DNA from: Strigamia acuminata
Lineage: Eukaryota; Arthropoda; Chilopoda; Geophilomorpha; Linotaeniidae
Reading direction: 5' to 3'
Assembly (NCBI GenBank): GCA_949358305.1
Contig: OX442320.1
Coordinates: 11,548,259 to 11,612,258 of the forward strand
DNA: 64,000 bases
Part shown: piece after piece, positions 40,571 through 53,197 of the stretch
Layout of the letters: each line of letters opens with the position of its first letter
Position numbering within the stretch: position 1 is the first letter of the stretch
Translations under genes and position numbers: made by a program
The notes under the pieces: model-generated
Database searches by the model: none
The model's input: only the letters and a program-made list of their open reading frames with translations
What the model was told of the DNA's origin: nothing

Positions 40571-42133
40571 TTTAAACTTTTTTACGCCCAAAATCCAACT
40601 CGCAATTGTCCATCGTCAGCTGGTACCTCCAATTAGAGGGGGGTCGAGGTTTCGAGCGATCGCTGTCTCAGATGCGGCTTTCCTTGACCTCGGACATTTA
40701 ACGGTTAACCGCAGAACGATACTTCGTGTTTTTGAAAAATACTATTTATATTTAATTTTTTTGTAAATAGATTTTTCAATTGTTTGATTTTTAACAATCA
40801 TTTAGTTTTTAATTTGATTTCAATTTCGTTTCAGTTCAATCTTAAACTACGGGTGTCACTCTTTTTCTAGGTGAGCCAAGTCCCCGACAGCGCGATGGAC
40901 CGCGGGTGTGAAAAATTGGAACTGTTTTTCGATTGACGTCACTCGGCCTGATGAACAGGTGGCGTTGTTGATCAACAAGAAAGAATAAACTTTGGTTCCT
41001 GGTACGGAGATCGCAGTCAATTGCAGCCAGATTTGCGCCCGTATCCCGTCGCAATCATTCAATGGCGAAGTGAGCGGTAAGTTTACCTATCTATCCGACA
41101 TTTTGCACACAAAAACGATTATTAAAGTTGCACTTTTTTCTAAAGACGAAAAACAGGCCGGACAGGTTTGGGCCTTTGAGGCTTATGTAGACTGAGGTCA
41201 TGTGCTACTCACTAAATTTCACCTCAAAATAGCCCCAATTTCAAGCCACAAAATTCGAAAAAACGCAATTATTTATTCAAAAAAGACTGCGAATGGATTA
41301 GAATGAATTAATTTTTTTATTTCATTCAATTTGCGATGTGAAATCGGAATTAAATGCTGTCCAACTCTTGATTTAAAGCATTTGTTGCATTATGTAAGGC
41401 GATATGTGACGTGCTTACCAAACCGAGGAAATATAAAAATTAAAATAAGAGACGGGGAATTTTGGCTGATGAATTTGATGTATTTACAAACATTCCACTT
41501 GACCCGAGACCTTTGAGTGGAAAACTCCGGAGAAAAATGAAACAAAGCAATGAAATGAATGTTTTTGTGAGCCAATATTGAATGGATGTGAGTCATTTAT
41601 GGGTTTTTATTCAACACGTTGTGTTGCAATTTCATTCTTATTGTTGTATTTTTGGGGATTAATTTAACGAGTTTCGTTTTCATTTTGTGCCAATAATGGC
41701 TGACGTTTTGGGCAATTGTTTAAGAAAATGTTAATTGCACAATGTTTTGGCACAGTGTGTGTGTCTGATTAAATTGGATTTGTTTCCTGCTGTGTAGTGG
41801 ACACAGGAAATGGAAAAATGATATGAAAAAGCACAACAGGAAGAATAAATATTTAAGAAAGAAAAAAATTTTGAATGGGAATTGGGAAGCCATTTTTTTG
41901 ATTAGAAATTGTGTCAACAAAAGGTTTTTTTTTTGCAATTCTCAATTATTCAAGTTTAATTGAAAATGACTTCAAGGTCTTTGAATTGGATTGAAATTTC
42001 TTTAATAATAGCAATGAGGAAGCTGAAATACTCAGAAAAATTCCCATAATTTTTTCAATGTCATTTGTGATAATTATATTTAAAATAAATTAATAGATAA
42101 CTATTTCCTATTGTTTGTATTTTATCTTGACAG
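40571..42133. other. Head-to-head promoter region SH3BP5 / ced-6
   Basis: No complete gene. A GC-richer stretch at 40990-41080 ends in a good donor (GAGCG followed by GTAAGTTT at about 41077) and is probably a non-coding first exon of ced-6. The remainder is AT-rich. Confidence 0.4.
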
Positions 42134-42154
42134 GTTGTGTCGAACAGTTCGATA

Positions 42155-45100
42155 ATGATGAGACAGTCGAGTTTGCTCAAATGGGCACAAAACAACAAGA
42201 AAAACAATTCGTGTGAGTCCGGTACTAAAAGTTTATTTTACTAATAAATTATTTAATATTTTTATAAATAAAGTTTCTGCGACATAACGAATTTTTTGTT
42301 ATAACGAATAATTAAAAACTGTTGACGCATCATTTAGATTTGCATTAAAGCTCCATATTCAAACGTTCATTCTGTGATCAGAATGTTTAAACATGTTTAA
42401 ACATGTTTAAACATTTTGATATAACGAACCGATTTCTCTGGTCCCTTGCGATTCGTTATAACGGAATTATCGTTGTTAGAAAGTCGCGCAACACCGAGGT
42501 TCGACTTTTTTGTGGTGTTTTTTTTGGTTTTTGATTTTTCAATGAAACTTTTGAAAAATGAAAAATTTGAATGAGAAATGAAAGGTTGCACAACTCCATC
42601 GCACTTTGTAAATTCATTGTTATCAGTTTGGTTGCCATGGATATGTTCACTCACGTGCCAGATATATTAAAAGTGGTACTAGCTGGTTGATATTCAACCT
42701 TGAGTGTTGTGCACTGGCAAAATGACACTGAGTTTTAATGTTTATCATTTGGGAAGTAAACAGAGACATTATTACAGCAGACACGATGAACCGCAAGGTA
42801 AAAGCAAGTTAAGAAAAATCAATTTTAAAGCTTAGGTGGCCAAACCACAACATGTCTGCCACACTAAATTGGATTTAATTGTTGGGGGAATGTTTGTAAT
42901 GACTGGCTGCGAATGTCGGTGTTAGTGCAATCCTATAATTTGAAGATGAGGCCATCAACCCTTTCGCCATTCGCCACGCTTGAGTGTCCAAATCTTTTTT
43001 TCCTCTCCCTCCAAGACATAGGAAATAACACAATTACATTTTCAATTTCTCTTTCTCCTCAACTCATCCAGCTGGGCTATGCATGGTGAAATATGTGAGG
43101 AATTTAGGTCCAAATTTTGTCTCGGTGTAAATGTCGGACAAAACCCGCTTTGCAATCTAAATTTTGACGAATATTTTTGTCTTATCTTTTGTTTTTAGCT
43201 ACCAGAAATTGGATCCATCCTCCAGATGCCCTGCAAAGAGGCCACATTGCCTATTTAGTGAAGGTAAAATGAATATTGACTATCGATGTGGTTGAGAAAT
43301 GCGAAAGCAGTTACAAGAATCTCGTGGTTGTGGTATATGTACCATCTTTGAATTTGCGGATGTACGGTCTGTGGGACCCTTTATGCAAAAATGTTCTAAA
43401 GGTTTCTTTCAGTTTTGGTGCTTTCATTTCGGGTGCTTAGTATTTGTTTATGCGGGGAACGTAAAGTGAGTTGAATTTGAAAAATGCATTTGCAGAATGT
43501 TCTTATTGGTTTAAATGAGGATGTGGCCGCATTGGGTTCTGCAGGTTCCCACGAAATTGCAATTGGAGTAAATTGCTAATCAGCTTCACTTGAATTTGTC
43601 TGCGAAAAGTCTCAAAGGATTGAAATTGAGGCTCAAGTGTGATGGAATGGAATGGAATTGTAAAATTAGATGAAGAATTAATGAGAAATGTGATTTGGAA
43701 AAAAAGAAACATGGCGGGTCAGGTCAGGTCATAATATCCAACTCCCTCGTGCAAGGAGTTGACGTGACCAGACAGGGTAACTGATATTAATGGATCAATT
43801 GGAGGTAATAAAATGGGCTTTGCGGTCACTTATGATTTTTCTTTTCTTTTCTAGTTTTTGGGCTGCACCGAAGTGGAAGAAGCGAAGGGAATCAACGTGG
43901 TCAAGGAGGGGATACGTAAGTTGAAAGTAAGTATCTCTAATACAAATAGAAAAGTGGGACTCGGTGAGAAATTACTGACGCAATTTTCTAGGGCGACTTT
44001 CGATCGTTAAGAAATTTAGTGTTTGACGCGGGTTTTTGTCTTCTGTTGTTTCAGTTCAGTCAGCAACTGAAAAGAGCCGAAGGAACGAAAACTCCCAAAG
44101 TCGAGTTGACCATCTCGGTAGATGGAGTGGCTGTGCAGGAACCTAAGACTAAGGTGAGGTGGCCAGTAAAAATTCAGGAATCGGGAAAACTCGCCCTTGC
44201 AACTTCTGTTTCTGATAATGAGTCAAAAGTGAGATATTTGTTTTTTGGTGAAGGAATTGTGCATTTTTCTGCAATTTTCTAATGTTTGTTGCAATTTAAT
44301 GCGTAGTTGGTGTCGGTGATTTTTGAATTTGGTTGTATTGGTTGGATTTTAATGTTTGTTTTATTTTTTTGTAGAAAATACTTCACCAGTATCCGCTTCA
44401 TCACATATCGTACTGCGCGGACGACAAATCGGATAAGAAGTTTTTCAGCTTCATCGCTAAAGAGGCGGATTCCGATAAACACACTTGTTTTGTGTTTGTC
44501 AGTGATAAATTAGTGAGTGGTTCGATTTTTAGTGTTTTTAGGGTTTTGTTTTATTATTTAGGGATGGGTGGGGTTTTTTAAACATGTTTGGTGAGTGGGT
44601 GGAACTCGGTTATGTCATTTGGGAGTGGAGTTTGATTAAAAATTCAGAGATTGGAAGGTGGGAATTGAAAAGGAAGATATCTTGCGCGGAGAAATATTGC
44701 GGAGAAACATGCGAAGGCGTGCGAAGCTTGAACATTTTGTTGTAAATATGTGTTAGAAATGCGAAATTTTAGTATTGTTTTTTCTCAAAAAAGTTTATTT
44801 TTAGTCAAATTTTGACAAATTTTTTTATATTCCATCAAAATGTTGATGGTTTTTCTTTTTTCATCAAAATTTTGATATTTTGTTCTCATTTTTCATCAAA
44901 ATTTCGACATTTTTTCTCATTTTTCATCAAAATTTCGACATTTTTTCTCATTTTTCATCAAAATTTCGACATTTTTTCTCATTTTTAATCAAAATTTCGA
45001 CATTTTTTCTCATTTTTCATCAAAATTTTGACATTTTTTCTCATTTTTCATCAAATTTTTTTCGATTTTTAATGTTTTTCATTTTTCTTTAATTTTTCAT

Positions 45101-46203
45101 CAAAATTTTCTCTTCCAAAAAATGTAGTAAATTTAATTTATTTGTTGTTTTTTGTTTATTGCAGGCTGAGGAAATTACACTGACCATTGGCCAGGCTTTT
45201 GATTTGGCCTATCGTCGCTTCCTCGAGACTTCAGGCCGCGATGTCGAGATTCGCAAACAGTTGGTGGTCCTCCAGAAGAAAGTTCAGTCGTTAGAGTCTG
45301 AAAACACCATTTTAAAACAGACGATTGCGGATATATCACAACTAAAGGACAAAGACGATCTGGACAAATACAAAAAAGACAAAAATGTGAGATCAAAACA
45401 TAATAAAAAAAACAACAACACTAAAACCGCCGAATTAATCAATAGATTGGAGATCTCCTACATATGAATGGCGACTCCACACCGCACAATTCCACTATGT
45501 CTATCCAACCGCCACCCCCGGTTCCACCGCGAACATGTGATAAAAAAGATCCAACTAAGGTATACTCAACTATAAATTTTTTTTTTTTAATTTTCTTTAA
45601 TTTTCTTTAATTTTTCAGGAACTATTCGATGATATTTCATCTCCAGTTGTTGGAACCAAGCTGGAGAATCTCGTTTTAGACGATCTAGAGGACTTCGACC
45701 CTCGCGGCGAAAACACAGCCTCTTACACAAACGGTGTGAACAACACTCACAATAACAATATTAACAATAATAACTCATTTCCTATAAGTAAGACTCCAAC
45801 TCGCAAATTTTTTCCCTAAATCTCATTTCCCTAACGATCTTTTTCCATGTATAGTCACGCCACCTCCCGCCGTCAACGGGAGCAAGCACCGGACGCCGGA
45901 CGGGGACGGCAAAGATTTGTTCGGGGCGAATCCGTTCAATCCTGTGGCGAGTGCGAGCGAAGATCCGTTCGGGATGGGCAATTTCGGCGAGAACGCGGTC
46001 ACGGAGGAGATTAAGGACGCGGATAGTTTGTTGCTGGACAAGAGGTTCTCCGAGATGCTCGTGAGTTGGTTTGTTGTTGGTTTTGTGGATTTTGTTGGAT
46101 TTATGCGTGAGTTTGTTTTCAGGATGGGTTCAGTCGGGGTTTGTCGTTCGGCAACGATGATTTTTCGTTGGAGAGTTTGGATCCGTTACATAAATCGAGT
46201 TAA
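42155..46203 (+). CDS. ced-6: Ced-6 / GULP engulfment adaptor (PTB domain)
   Basis: Exons: alternative first exons A (42155-42212) or B (42722-42797), then 43199-43263, 43855-43926, 44055-44153, 44375-44512, 45165-45386, 45446-45559, 45619-45787, 45855-46060 and 46123-46203. Isoform B totals 1242 bp, 413 aa. The PTB domain (about 28-175 in B) shows [51 protein letters not shown] and [21 protein letters not shown] Leu-zipper coiled coil follows ([19 protein letters not shown]), then Pro-rich sequence and an acidic C-terminus with NPF and DPF motifs. Ced-6 binds NPxY tails of engulfment receptors such as Draper and links them to clathrin machinery at the membrane. The first-exon choice is inferred from phase and donor quality. 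Confidence 0.93.
44870..45060 (+). repeat. Minisatellite in ced-6 intron, 31-bp unit
   Basis: CATTTTTTCTCATTTTTCAT followed by CAAAATTTCGA, about six nearly perfect copies. Confidence 0.9.
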
Positions 46204-46369
46204 GACAACGAAGTGCACATTTTATCATCGGAGATGTTGGTTGGAACGAAGTTGTTATGTGTGAGATTGTTAATTGAAAAGACCTCGAATCATGGTTAGC
46301 TAATCGATGGGCCCTCTGCCAAATGCAATGTGATGTTTGCTAATTATTTAAAAGTATTTAAAATTGGAC

Positions 46370-46850
46370 AGAATTTGATGAAATTAAGTGAACTTGAATG
46401 ACATTTTTGATGAAATTTGATGAAATTAAGTGAACTTGGATGAAATATGATGAGATTTGATGAAATTTCTGTCAATTTTGGCAAAATTTGATCAAATTCC
46501 GGTAAATTTGGACCAAATTTGATTAAATTCTAATAAATTTGAACCAATTTGATTAAATTCCGGTAAATTTGGACCAAATTTGATTAAATTCTAATAAATT
46601 TGGACCAATTTGATTAAATTTCAGTAAATTTGGACCAATTTGATTAAATTTCAGTAAATTTGGACCAAATTTGATTAAATTTCAGTAAATTTGGACCAAA
46701 TTTGATTAAATTTCAGTAAATTTGGACCAATTTGATTAAATTTCAGTAAATTTGGACCAAATTTGATTAAATTTCAGTAAATTTGGACCAAATTTGATTA
46801 AATTTCAGTAAATTTGGACCAAATTTGATTAAATTTAGATAAATTTCTAC
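46370..46850. repeat. Minisatellite 3' of ced-6, 30-31-bp unit
   Basis: AAATTTGGACCAAATTTGAT followed by TAAATTTCAGT, about a dozen copies. Some lack one or two bases in the CCAAATTT part. It probably lies in the 3'UTR or just beyond. Confidence 0.9.
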
Positions 46851-46859
46851 GAAAAATTC

Positions 46860-47520
46860 GTCGTAAAAATCAAAACAGGCCCCCATTCAGCTGGGGTCTT
46901 CTGGTTTGAACATCGCGTGCGATGAAAATTGACAAGAAATTGTAATCTTAAATGGCAGCAGGTTTGTCTTTGACTGTTACTCGTGCCGTTTTCTATTCAT
47001 GTTCGTCACTTTGGATAATTCTGGGGCCTTTGCCTGCATTTTCTACACTTTACAACCACTTTTAGGTCACAAAAATACCAATCGCCTAATTTATAAACTG
47101 CACAACTAATAATAACAATAATGAAAAATGAAAAATAACTTTTTTAAAACATATTTTTTCTTGTTTTGTGACAGCTATGCAAATGAATAATATCATTTCT
47201 CCCTTTTTCTTCTCTCTTGTTTTCACTTTTTGTTGATTCTTCGTTGAATTTTGTGATAAAGCTGTAAAGTAATTAATTTTACTATAGTTGTACAGATTGT
47301 TTGAAATTTGGCAATTCTTCATTGATCATGTTAAAATTTAATAAATTAAAATAAAAGAATCACGATTTGCTAATTATTCATCCAAGATATGGGGCCCCTG
47401 CCATAATCTTCTATAATTTAGGCTCCCTCGACTCGTTTTACAAGAAAAATAACCCAAAAATGACTCATCAAGAGCATGGGCCCCCTGATTATCATAAATT
47501 CGGTTAATGATAACATTGAA
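46860..47520. other. Tail-to-tail interval ced-6 / USP1
   Basis: AT-rich. An AATAAA at 47350-47355 (+) could serve ced-6. GGGCCC-containing words ATGGGCCC(C)CTG occur at about 46308, 47388 and 47475. No gene seen. Confidence 0.4.
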
Positions 47521-47526
47521 TTTATT
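47521..47526 (-). terminator. Poly(A) signal of USP1
   Basis: AATAAA on the minus strand, 85 bases past the stop codon at 47611. Confidence 0.55.
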
Positions 47527-47610
47527 TTCTAATTAAAATTACACAAAAATTTATCCAAAAATACTTGATTACTTGTTTTAAAAATGTCAGATTAATTCTA
47601 GAATGGTGAA

Positions 47611-50600
47611 TTAGCTGTTGTGCAAATTGTTACTGTAAAACAAAAGGTAAGGAGTCCACGAGGTGTTTTTGGGCGCCGCTAAAAGCTCCTTGAGTTGGTC
47701 CTCGGTGACGCACTTGACCTTGTCGTCGTCGTACTGCAGCCAGTCGGCTCCTTCGACGACCAAGTCGCAACAGTCCTCGTGTCGCGCGTCTTTTGCATAG
47801 GATTTGACGTAGCAAGGTGAGTTCTCCTCTTTGGACTTCTGCCTCGTTTTCACGGCACATTTCGCTTGTTCTTCCAAGTCCTTTTGAGCGTCGCTGAGCA
47901 GTTGGCGCAGGTAGAAATGATTGTTTTCAGGACACTTGTTTCGCTTGACGAGGGCTGTGTAGTGGCCGGATGTTAAGCTCAGGCCCGAGTGGCTGATGAC
48001 GGCGTAGAGTCTGTACGTGTGCGCGCAGTTTGAACAAGGCATTTGACACTGATCGAGAAGGCATTCCAGTTTGGGTGGAGTTGGAATAAAGTCGGACACT
48101 TTGGAGAATCCTTGATTCGAACTGAAAAATTAAATGGAGAAGAAAATTCAATTTTACAACAACTTTTCTCATTTTTCACTGTTTCAGTTGAAAAAATTTC
48201 ATTTTTTGCTAAATTTTGTATTTTTTTAATTGAAAAATTTAATTTGTTAGCGAAAAAATTCAATTTTAGAACAAATTTTGTGATTTTTCAGTGAGGAAAT
48301 TGAATTTTACAACAAATTTTGTGATTTTTCACTATTTCAATTGAAAAAATTGCATTTTTTGTTAAATTTTGTATTTTTTTAAATTGAAAAATTGAATTTT
48401 TTACTAAATTCTGTATATTTTTAATTGTTAGCGAAAAAATTCAATTTTAGAACAAATTTTGTGATTTTTCAGTTGAAAAAATTGCATTTTTTGCTAAATT
48501 TTGTAATTTTTTAGTTGAAAAATTGAATTTTTCATGCAAGGCCAGCACATCCTACCTAAAAGACGACGTAAATCTCTTCAATTGGATTATAAGTACCGGC
48601 GGCAAAGTTAAAAACTTATGCGAGCGCGTTGCTTCATTGTACCGAAGACACGTTTCGCACCAATATTTATTATCTCCATTTAAAGTCTCCGTTTTCAGCA
48701 CAGCTTCGCGGAACCAAGTCCAATCCGATTTCTCATTACTATCTTCATCGGACGAATCTTTTAAAAAAATGCAAATTAACATAAAAAGATTAAATTATTC
48801 ATTAGATTCGCCACCTTTTTCGTCGGAATGCGGGGAAACCGTTAGGTTAAGGAAAACCTCCTTCATTTCTGACGAATTCTCGCATTCGGTGCATTTGGTG
48901 AGGAACGCCATGCGCGACTCGAAGGTATCCGTGACCGCGTCGTGGACGTCGGTGGCGCAACTCTTCTTTTTGGCCGCGCTGAAGAAACCGGTGATGGGCG
49001 GTTGGTTGTGTCTCGATTTGTTGCTTCGTTTGCACCGGCTTTTGTTTTTAGGACCCTTCAACTCGGCCATCACGCCGTGTTCTGCTTCTCGCACGTAATT
49101 CAACAGACAACATAATAGTTCGTGAGCATCGTGTTGGTAGTTGCCATCGAAAAGAGGGTTGAGTTGTCTGCAACAAATTAGAACGTTCGCAATTTTTCAC
49201 GCACCTATTTCAGCTATATTTAGCCTATTTCAGCTTATTTTTAGCCTATTTCAGCTTATTTTTAGCCAATGTCAGCTATTTTTAGCCAATTTTAGCTCTT
49301 TCATACCAAATTTGGGTTAATTTTGCAGCATTTCAGCTAATTTTACAGCATTTTCAGCTGATTTTAATTAATTTTCAGCTAAATTTAGCCATTATAATTA
49401 ATTTTTAGCCTAATTTAGCTAATTTAATGTCATTTTCAGCTGCATTCATCTGATTTTAATTAATTTTCAGTTACATTTATCTGATTTTAATTAATTTTCA
49501 GTTAAATTTAAATGATTTTAATTAATTTTCAGCTAAGTTTAGCCAATTTTAATTAATTTTTAGCCTAATTTAGCTAATTTAATGTCATTTTCAGCTGCAT
49601 TTATCTGATTTTAATTAATTTTCAGCTAAATTTAGCCAATTTTAATTAATTTTTAGCCTAATTTAGCTAATTAATGTCATTTTCAGCTGCATCTAACTGA
49701 TTTTAATTAATTTCCAGCTGCATTTAGCTGATTTAAATTCATTTTCAGCTTAATATTGATATTTCTGCCACTTTTGCGTAACTTTAAAAATTCTTTCTTT
49801 CTTTCTTGCATTTTTATGTAACTTTGAAAGCCAGCGTGCTATTAATAGCTAGTGGTTATCAATGAGCTTGAATCGAGGCGTCAAACCTTAAAATAGTTAA
49901 TAATTCCTGAGGATAAATGACCATTTTGTCTCCAATGTAATCCTTCTCCTTATTTAGCATTCGCTTTTCGACATCGCTGAGCGAAGAAAAAACCTGCAAA
50001 TCATACAAATGAAGGAAAAATCAATTAATTCCGAGTGAAACAAAACTTGTTTAGGTTGAACAACACCGGCACAAGGACACACAGGTGAGGCGAGGTATGA
50101 AAATAATTAGTATACAAGTTACATCTATTGGCGAGTTATTAAAAGTTGCATCGACTGTTTGCACAGTCGTAAGAAAACACTTAAACATCGCTTTATGTTT
50201 GACACTTTGTCCCAACCCTTCCAAGTCTCCCCAATATGCACTTAAAAAACAATACGCCAACTTTTATTTCAATTTATTTTATTTCCTTACTTGTCCAGAT
50301 TGACATGTGTCACATGATTCAGAAAGAAAGCCATAAAGAATAACAAGATTTAATGATTTATTTGTTTTTATCGCGCTGGCAAATTTATATTAGAGTAAAT
50401 ACACGCCAAGTTTACCATATTTTTATTGGCCGACCATGTAACGACTCATTTTTCTGCAAATGTTGACTTCGTTTCAAACATTTTGCAAAGGTCAATAAAT
50501 TTTACTCAAATTTCGGAAAATTTGTTCATATTTCGACGTATTTTAGTCAAATTTCGGCAAATTTGTTCCTATTTCGATGTATTTTAGTCAAATTTTGACA

Positions 50601-52134
50601 AATTTGTTCAAATTTTAGTCAAATTTTGACAAATTTGTTCAAATTTTAGTCAAATTTTGACGTGTTTTAGTCAAATTTTGACGAATTTCAGTCAAATTTT
50701 GACGAATTTCTCCAAATTTCAGTCATATGTCGCGTAATGTCGACAAATCTGAGTGATTTTTGCTAATTTCCCAATTTCCTTTAACTCTGGGCCCTAATTT
50801 TTAATTTTTGTCCAAAATTCCACCTCATCTTTAGTTCTCGTGATTATTAATTCAAGTCCAGCTGGTGGCAAATTCACACAAACTGACGGAATGTCCTTGA
50901 AAAATGCAAACACCAAAGGATCCACAAGGCCAATTCTACCCACAAAAAATTCCCATTTTCCCCCACACTCATGCCTAGTGTTGACCAAAGGTGAGTTCCT
51001 GGAAATAACGCAACTTCTCCTTTCTTTTGCTAGCAACTTATTGTGAAATCTCACTCTGCGCACGAAAAAATTAACTACTTGCAAATTCAAATCTCACCTT
51101 ATGTAATTGCGAAACCAATTCCCAGCACAACGGGATGAAATCATTTGTCTGTAAACAACACAAAACCAAAACAACAATTAATTTCTCATTAGTCATTACA
51201 TATCAATAGTTTTATCAGTTCTCTTCAAATATTTCGAAATTTGTCGTTAAAAACGTGAAATTTTCACTGATTTATTACAATTTGAACGATTTTTATGCTT
51301 TTTTCCTCCAATTATCTCACAAGAAATAAAGAAAAACAAAGAAATTTCCATTAAATTCATACAATTTTTATAATTTCTCTATTTTTTAGTTTGAAAACAC
51401 AAATTTCCTATGCAAAAAAACCAAAATTCCCATTAATTAACCGAAATTTGAGCGATTTTTGTGTATTTTCACGGAAATTTAAACGATTTTTGTGTATTTT
51501 CACGAAAATTGCAACGAAAAACTCAAAAATCATTAAACAAATCAACAAATAACGCATTGTTTCCGCGATAATTTATTGTTTTAAACGATTTCTTGTGCAA
51601 TAATCGTCACTCTTCATTTTCCCAACTCGACGTCCGTTGAACTGCAACAGGACTGATCCAGAGTGTACAGGGAAAGAGCAGATTCACATTCACGTATAAA
51701 ACCTCAACAGCACTCCAAACATCGTCACACACACTCGCGGAACCTCCACCAACTCAATACTCACACTCTGTTTAACAATTGCAATCAGCTGACACAAATT
51801 GTGCAAATAAGCAGCGAATCCTGGTGAGTATCTGAGCACATTTAGAACGGTGTTCATAAAACAAGTGTTGCCCAAATTCGCCAATCCCGCGTAACCGACT
51901 GCGGACGAATTGCTGTTATTAATCAACCTGAAAAAAAGACACAAAATCAACGAAAAATTCAATTTCCGAGCCATTTTTTGACTTATTTCGTCACCTTTTA
52001 TTAAATTCCTCGTTTTTCACGTGGTTTAGTTGGTTTTCGGTGGAATTGAGGTTCAATCGTCGAGTTTTTAACGATAATTTGAGTCTCTTTGCGCCGTTTG
52101 CAGTGTTTGCAGTGGGATTGTCGTGCGTAGACAT
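47611..52134 (-). CDS. USP1: Ubiquitin carboxyl-terminal hydrolase USP1-like, 508 aa
   Basis: Seven exons: 51995-52134, 51765-51927, 51098-51148, 49887-49993, 48815-49167, 48556-48757 and 47611-48121, totalling 1527 bp and open. Catalytic Cys is at about residue 69 in GLANLGNTCFMN. The second Cys-box region has QHDAHELLCCLL (about 165-176). Two CxxC pairs (KCTECEN and WCETC) form the USP zinc ribbon. The His box SGHYTAL is at about 390, followed by WLQYDDDKV. USP1 removes ubiquitin from PCNA and FANCD2 in the nucleus. At 508 aa it is much shorter than human USP1 (785), mainly in the insert regions. The UAF1 (WDR48) partner cannot be judged. The start ATG is in a short first exon, head-to-head with TFCP2. 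Confidence 0.9.
48130..48530 (-). repeat. Degenerate AT repeat in last USP1 intron
   Basis: Words such as GAAAAAATTCAATTTTA and ACAAATTTTGTGATTTTTCA recur irregularly about ten times. They resemble words in SH3BP5 introns (39540-39720) and the TFCP2 21-bp array. Confidence 0.6.
49200..49750 (-). repeat. Minisatellite in USP1 intron 4-5, about 31-bp unit
   Basis: TTTTAATTAATTTTCAGCTA followed by AATTTAGCCAA, about fourteen variable copies. Each unit contains TTTTCAG and so resembles a 3' splice site on the plus strand, opposite to the gene. Confidence 0.8.
50490..50720 (-). repeat. Degenerate repeat in USP1 intron 3
   Basis: TTTTAGTCAAATTTTGAC and AAATTTGTTC words repeated about eight times. 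Confidence 0.7.
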
Positions 52135-52439
52135 TGGCTGGATGGAGATTTGGCTGGAGGAGTCGGGCAGGTGCGAGAATGCTTTGTTTACATTGCTTTT
52201 TAGGCTTACAAGGCTGCGCTTAATTTCGGCTCGGAGTTGCTTTTGTTTTGCAGTTGTTGCGATCGGCGGTTCGTCACGTTTCGGCCGCTATTTGTCGCTC
52301 GTGGAGATGGTTAGAAATGTGGAATTCGACATTTCATTGTTAATTCTGTCACCTGCGCCAAGGTCAGTGAGATACTTCAAATTCCCGCGGAAGACGACGC
52401 CATGTGCCGGAAAGAGGAAAAGAAAGAAAGAATGAAATG

Positions 52440-53130
52440 TGTTTGTTTTTGAAAAGAAGAAATTTGGATTTTTGTTTGTTTCGTTATTTATTTCATATTT
52501 GATAATATTCGTTTTTATTTTATTTGTTTTGATGTTTTTGGATTTTTTCGAGTTTTGCTAGGGTCGGGCCTTGAATTTATGGATGGAAATTCCTTATTGC
52601 CGCGTGATGTCACTGGTGTCAATGAACCAGAATTTTTTTTATTTTTTACTTTTTTTTTTATTATTTTTATATTTAATAAATAATTTTTATAATTTTTATT
52701 CAATTAATTTGAAGATAGAAATAAAAGATTTGAGTTTGAGGATATGCCGAGTGGAATATTGTGATTAATTAAAGAATAATTTCATGCATCATTAAATGTA
52801 CAGAAACTATTGATGCATAGAAAAGAAAAGAAAAGAATGGAAAAGTCAAGGATGACAATAGACAAAAACCCGAAATTAAATAATAGATCCAAACACAATA
52901 ATGAAAAACAACACCAAACTGCACTGAAACAGCAAAAAAATCAAATTAAACCAAATAAATCAACACAAACTCACAGATTCTAATGAAAAACATCGAGAAA
53001 CGACAATTTTTCATCATTTATTAAACCAAAACACAGAAAAAACTGACAAAAACTGACATTTAAAAAAAAAAAAAAAAAACGAAACCGAAAAAAAAGATCA
53101 CGCGTATCCCAAGTAGCACCGCGACCACAA
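52440..53130. other. Head-to-head interval USP1 / TFCP2
   Basis: AT-rich, with an A-run at 53060-53078. No coding sequence was recognised between the two start codons. Confidence 0.45.
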
Positions 53131-53138
53131 CGTCACAA

Positions 53139-53148
53139 CGCATGCGCA
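53139..53148. promoter_or_regulatory. NRF-1/Erect-wing-like site upstream of TFCP2
   Basis: AACGCATGCGCAAC about 50 bases before the TFCP2 start codon, likely at or near the transcription start. Another match, TGCGCATGCG, lies in intron 2 at 53840-53849. Confidence 0.45.
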
Positions 53149-53197
53149 ACTTTCTTTCGCAGCCATATCGGCTAAGAATCGTGTTTCTCATTCGCAA

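Noticed and set aside
46308-47490. ATGGGCCCCTG words as a regulatory family
   Set aside because: Only three loose matches with different flanks; too little to claim a function.
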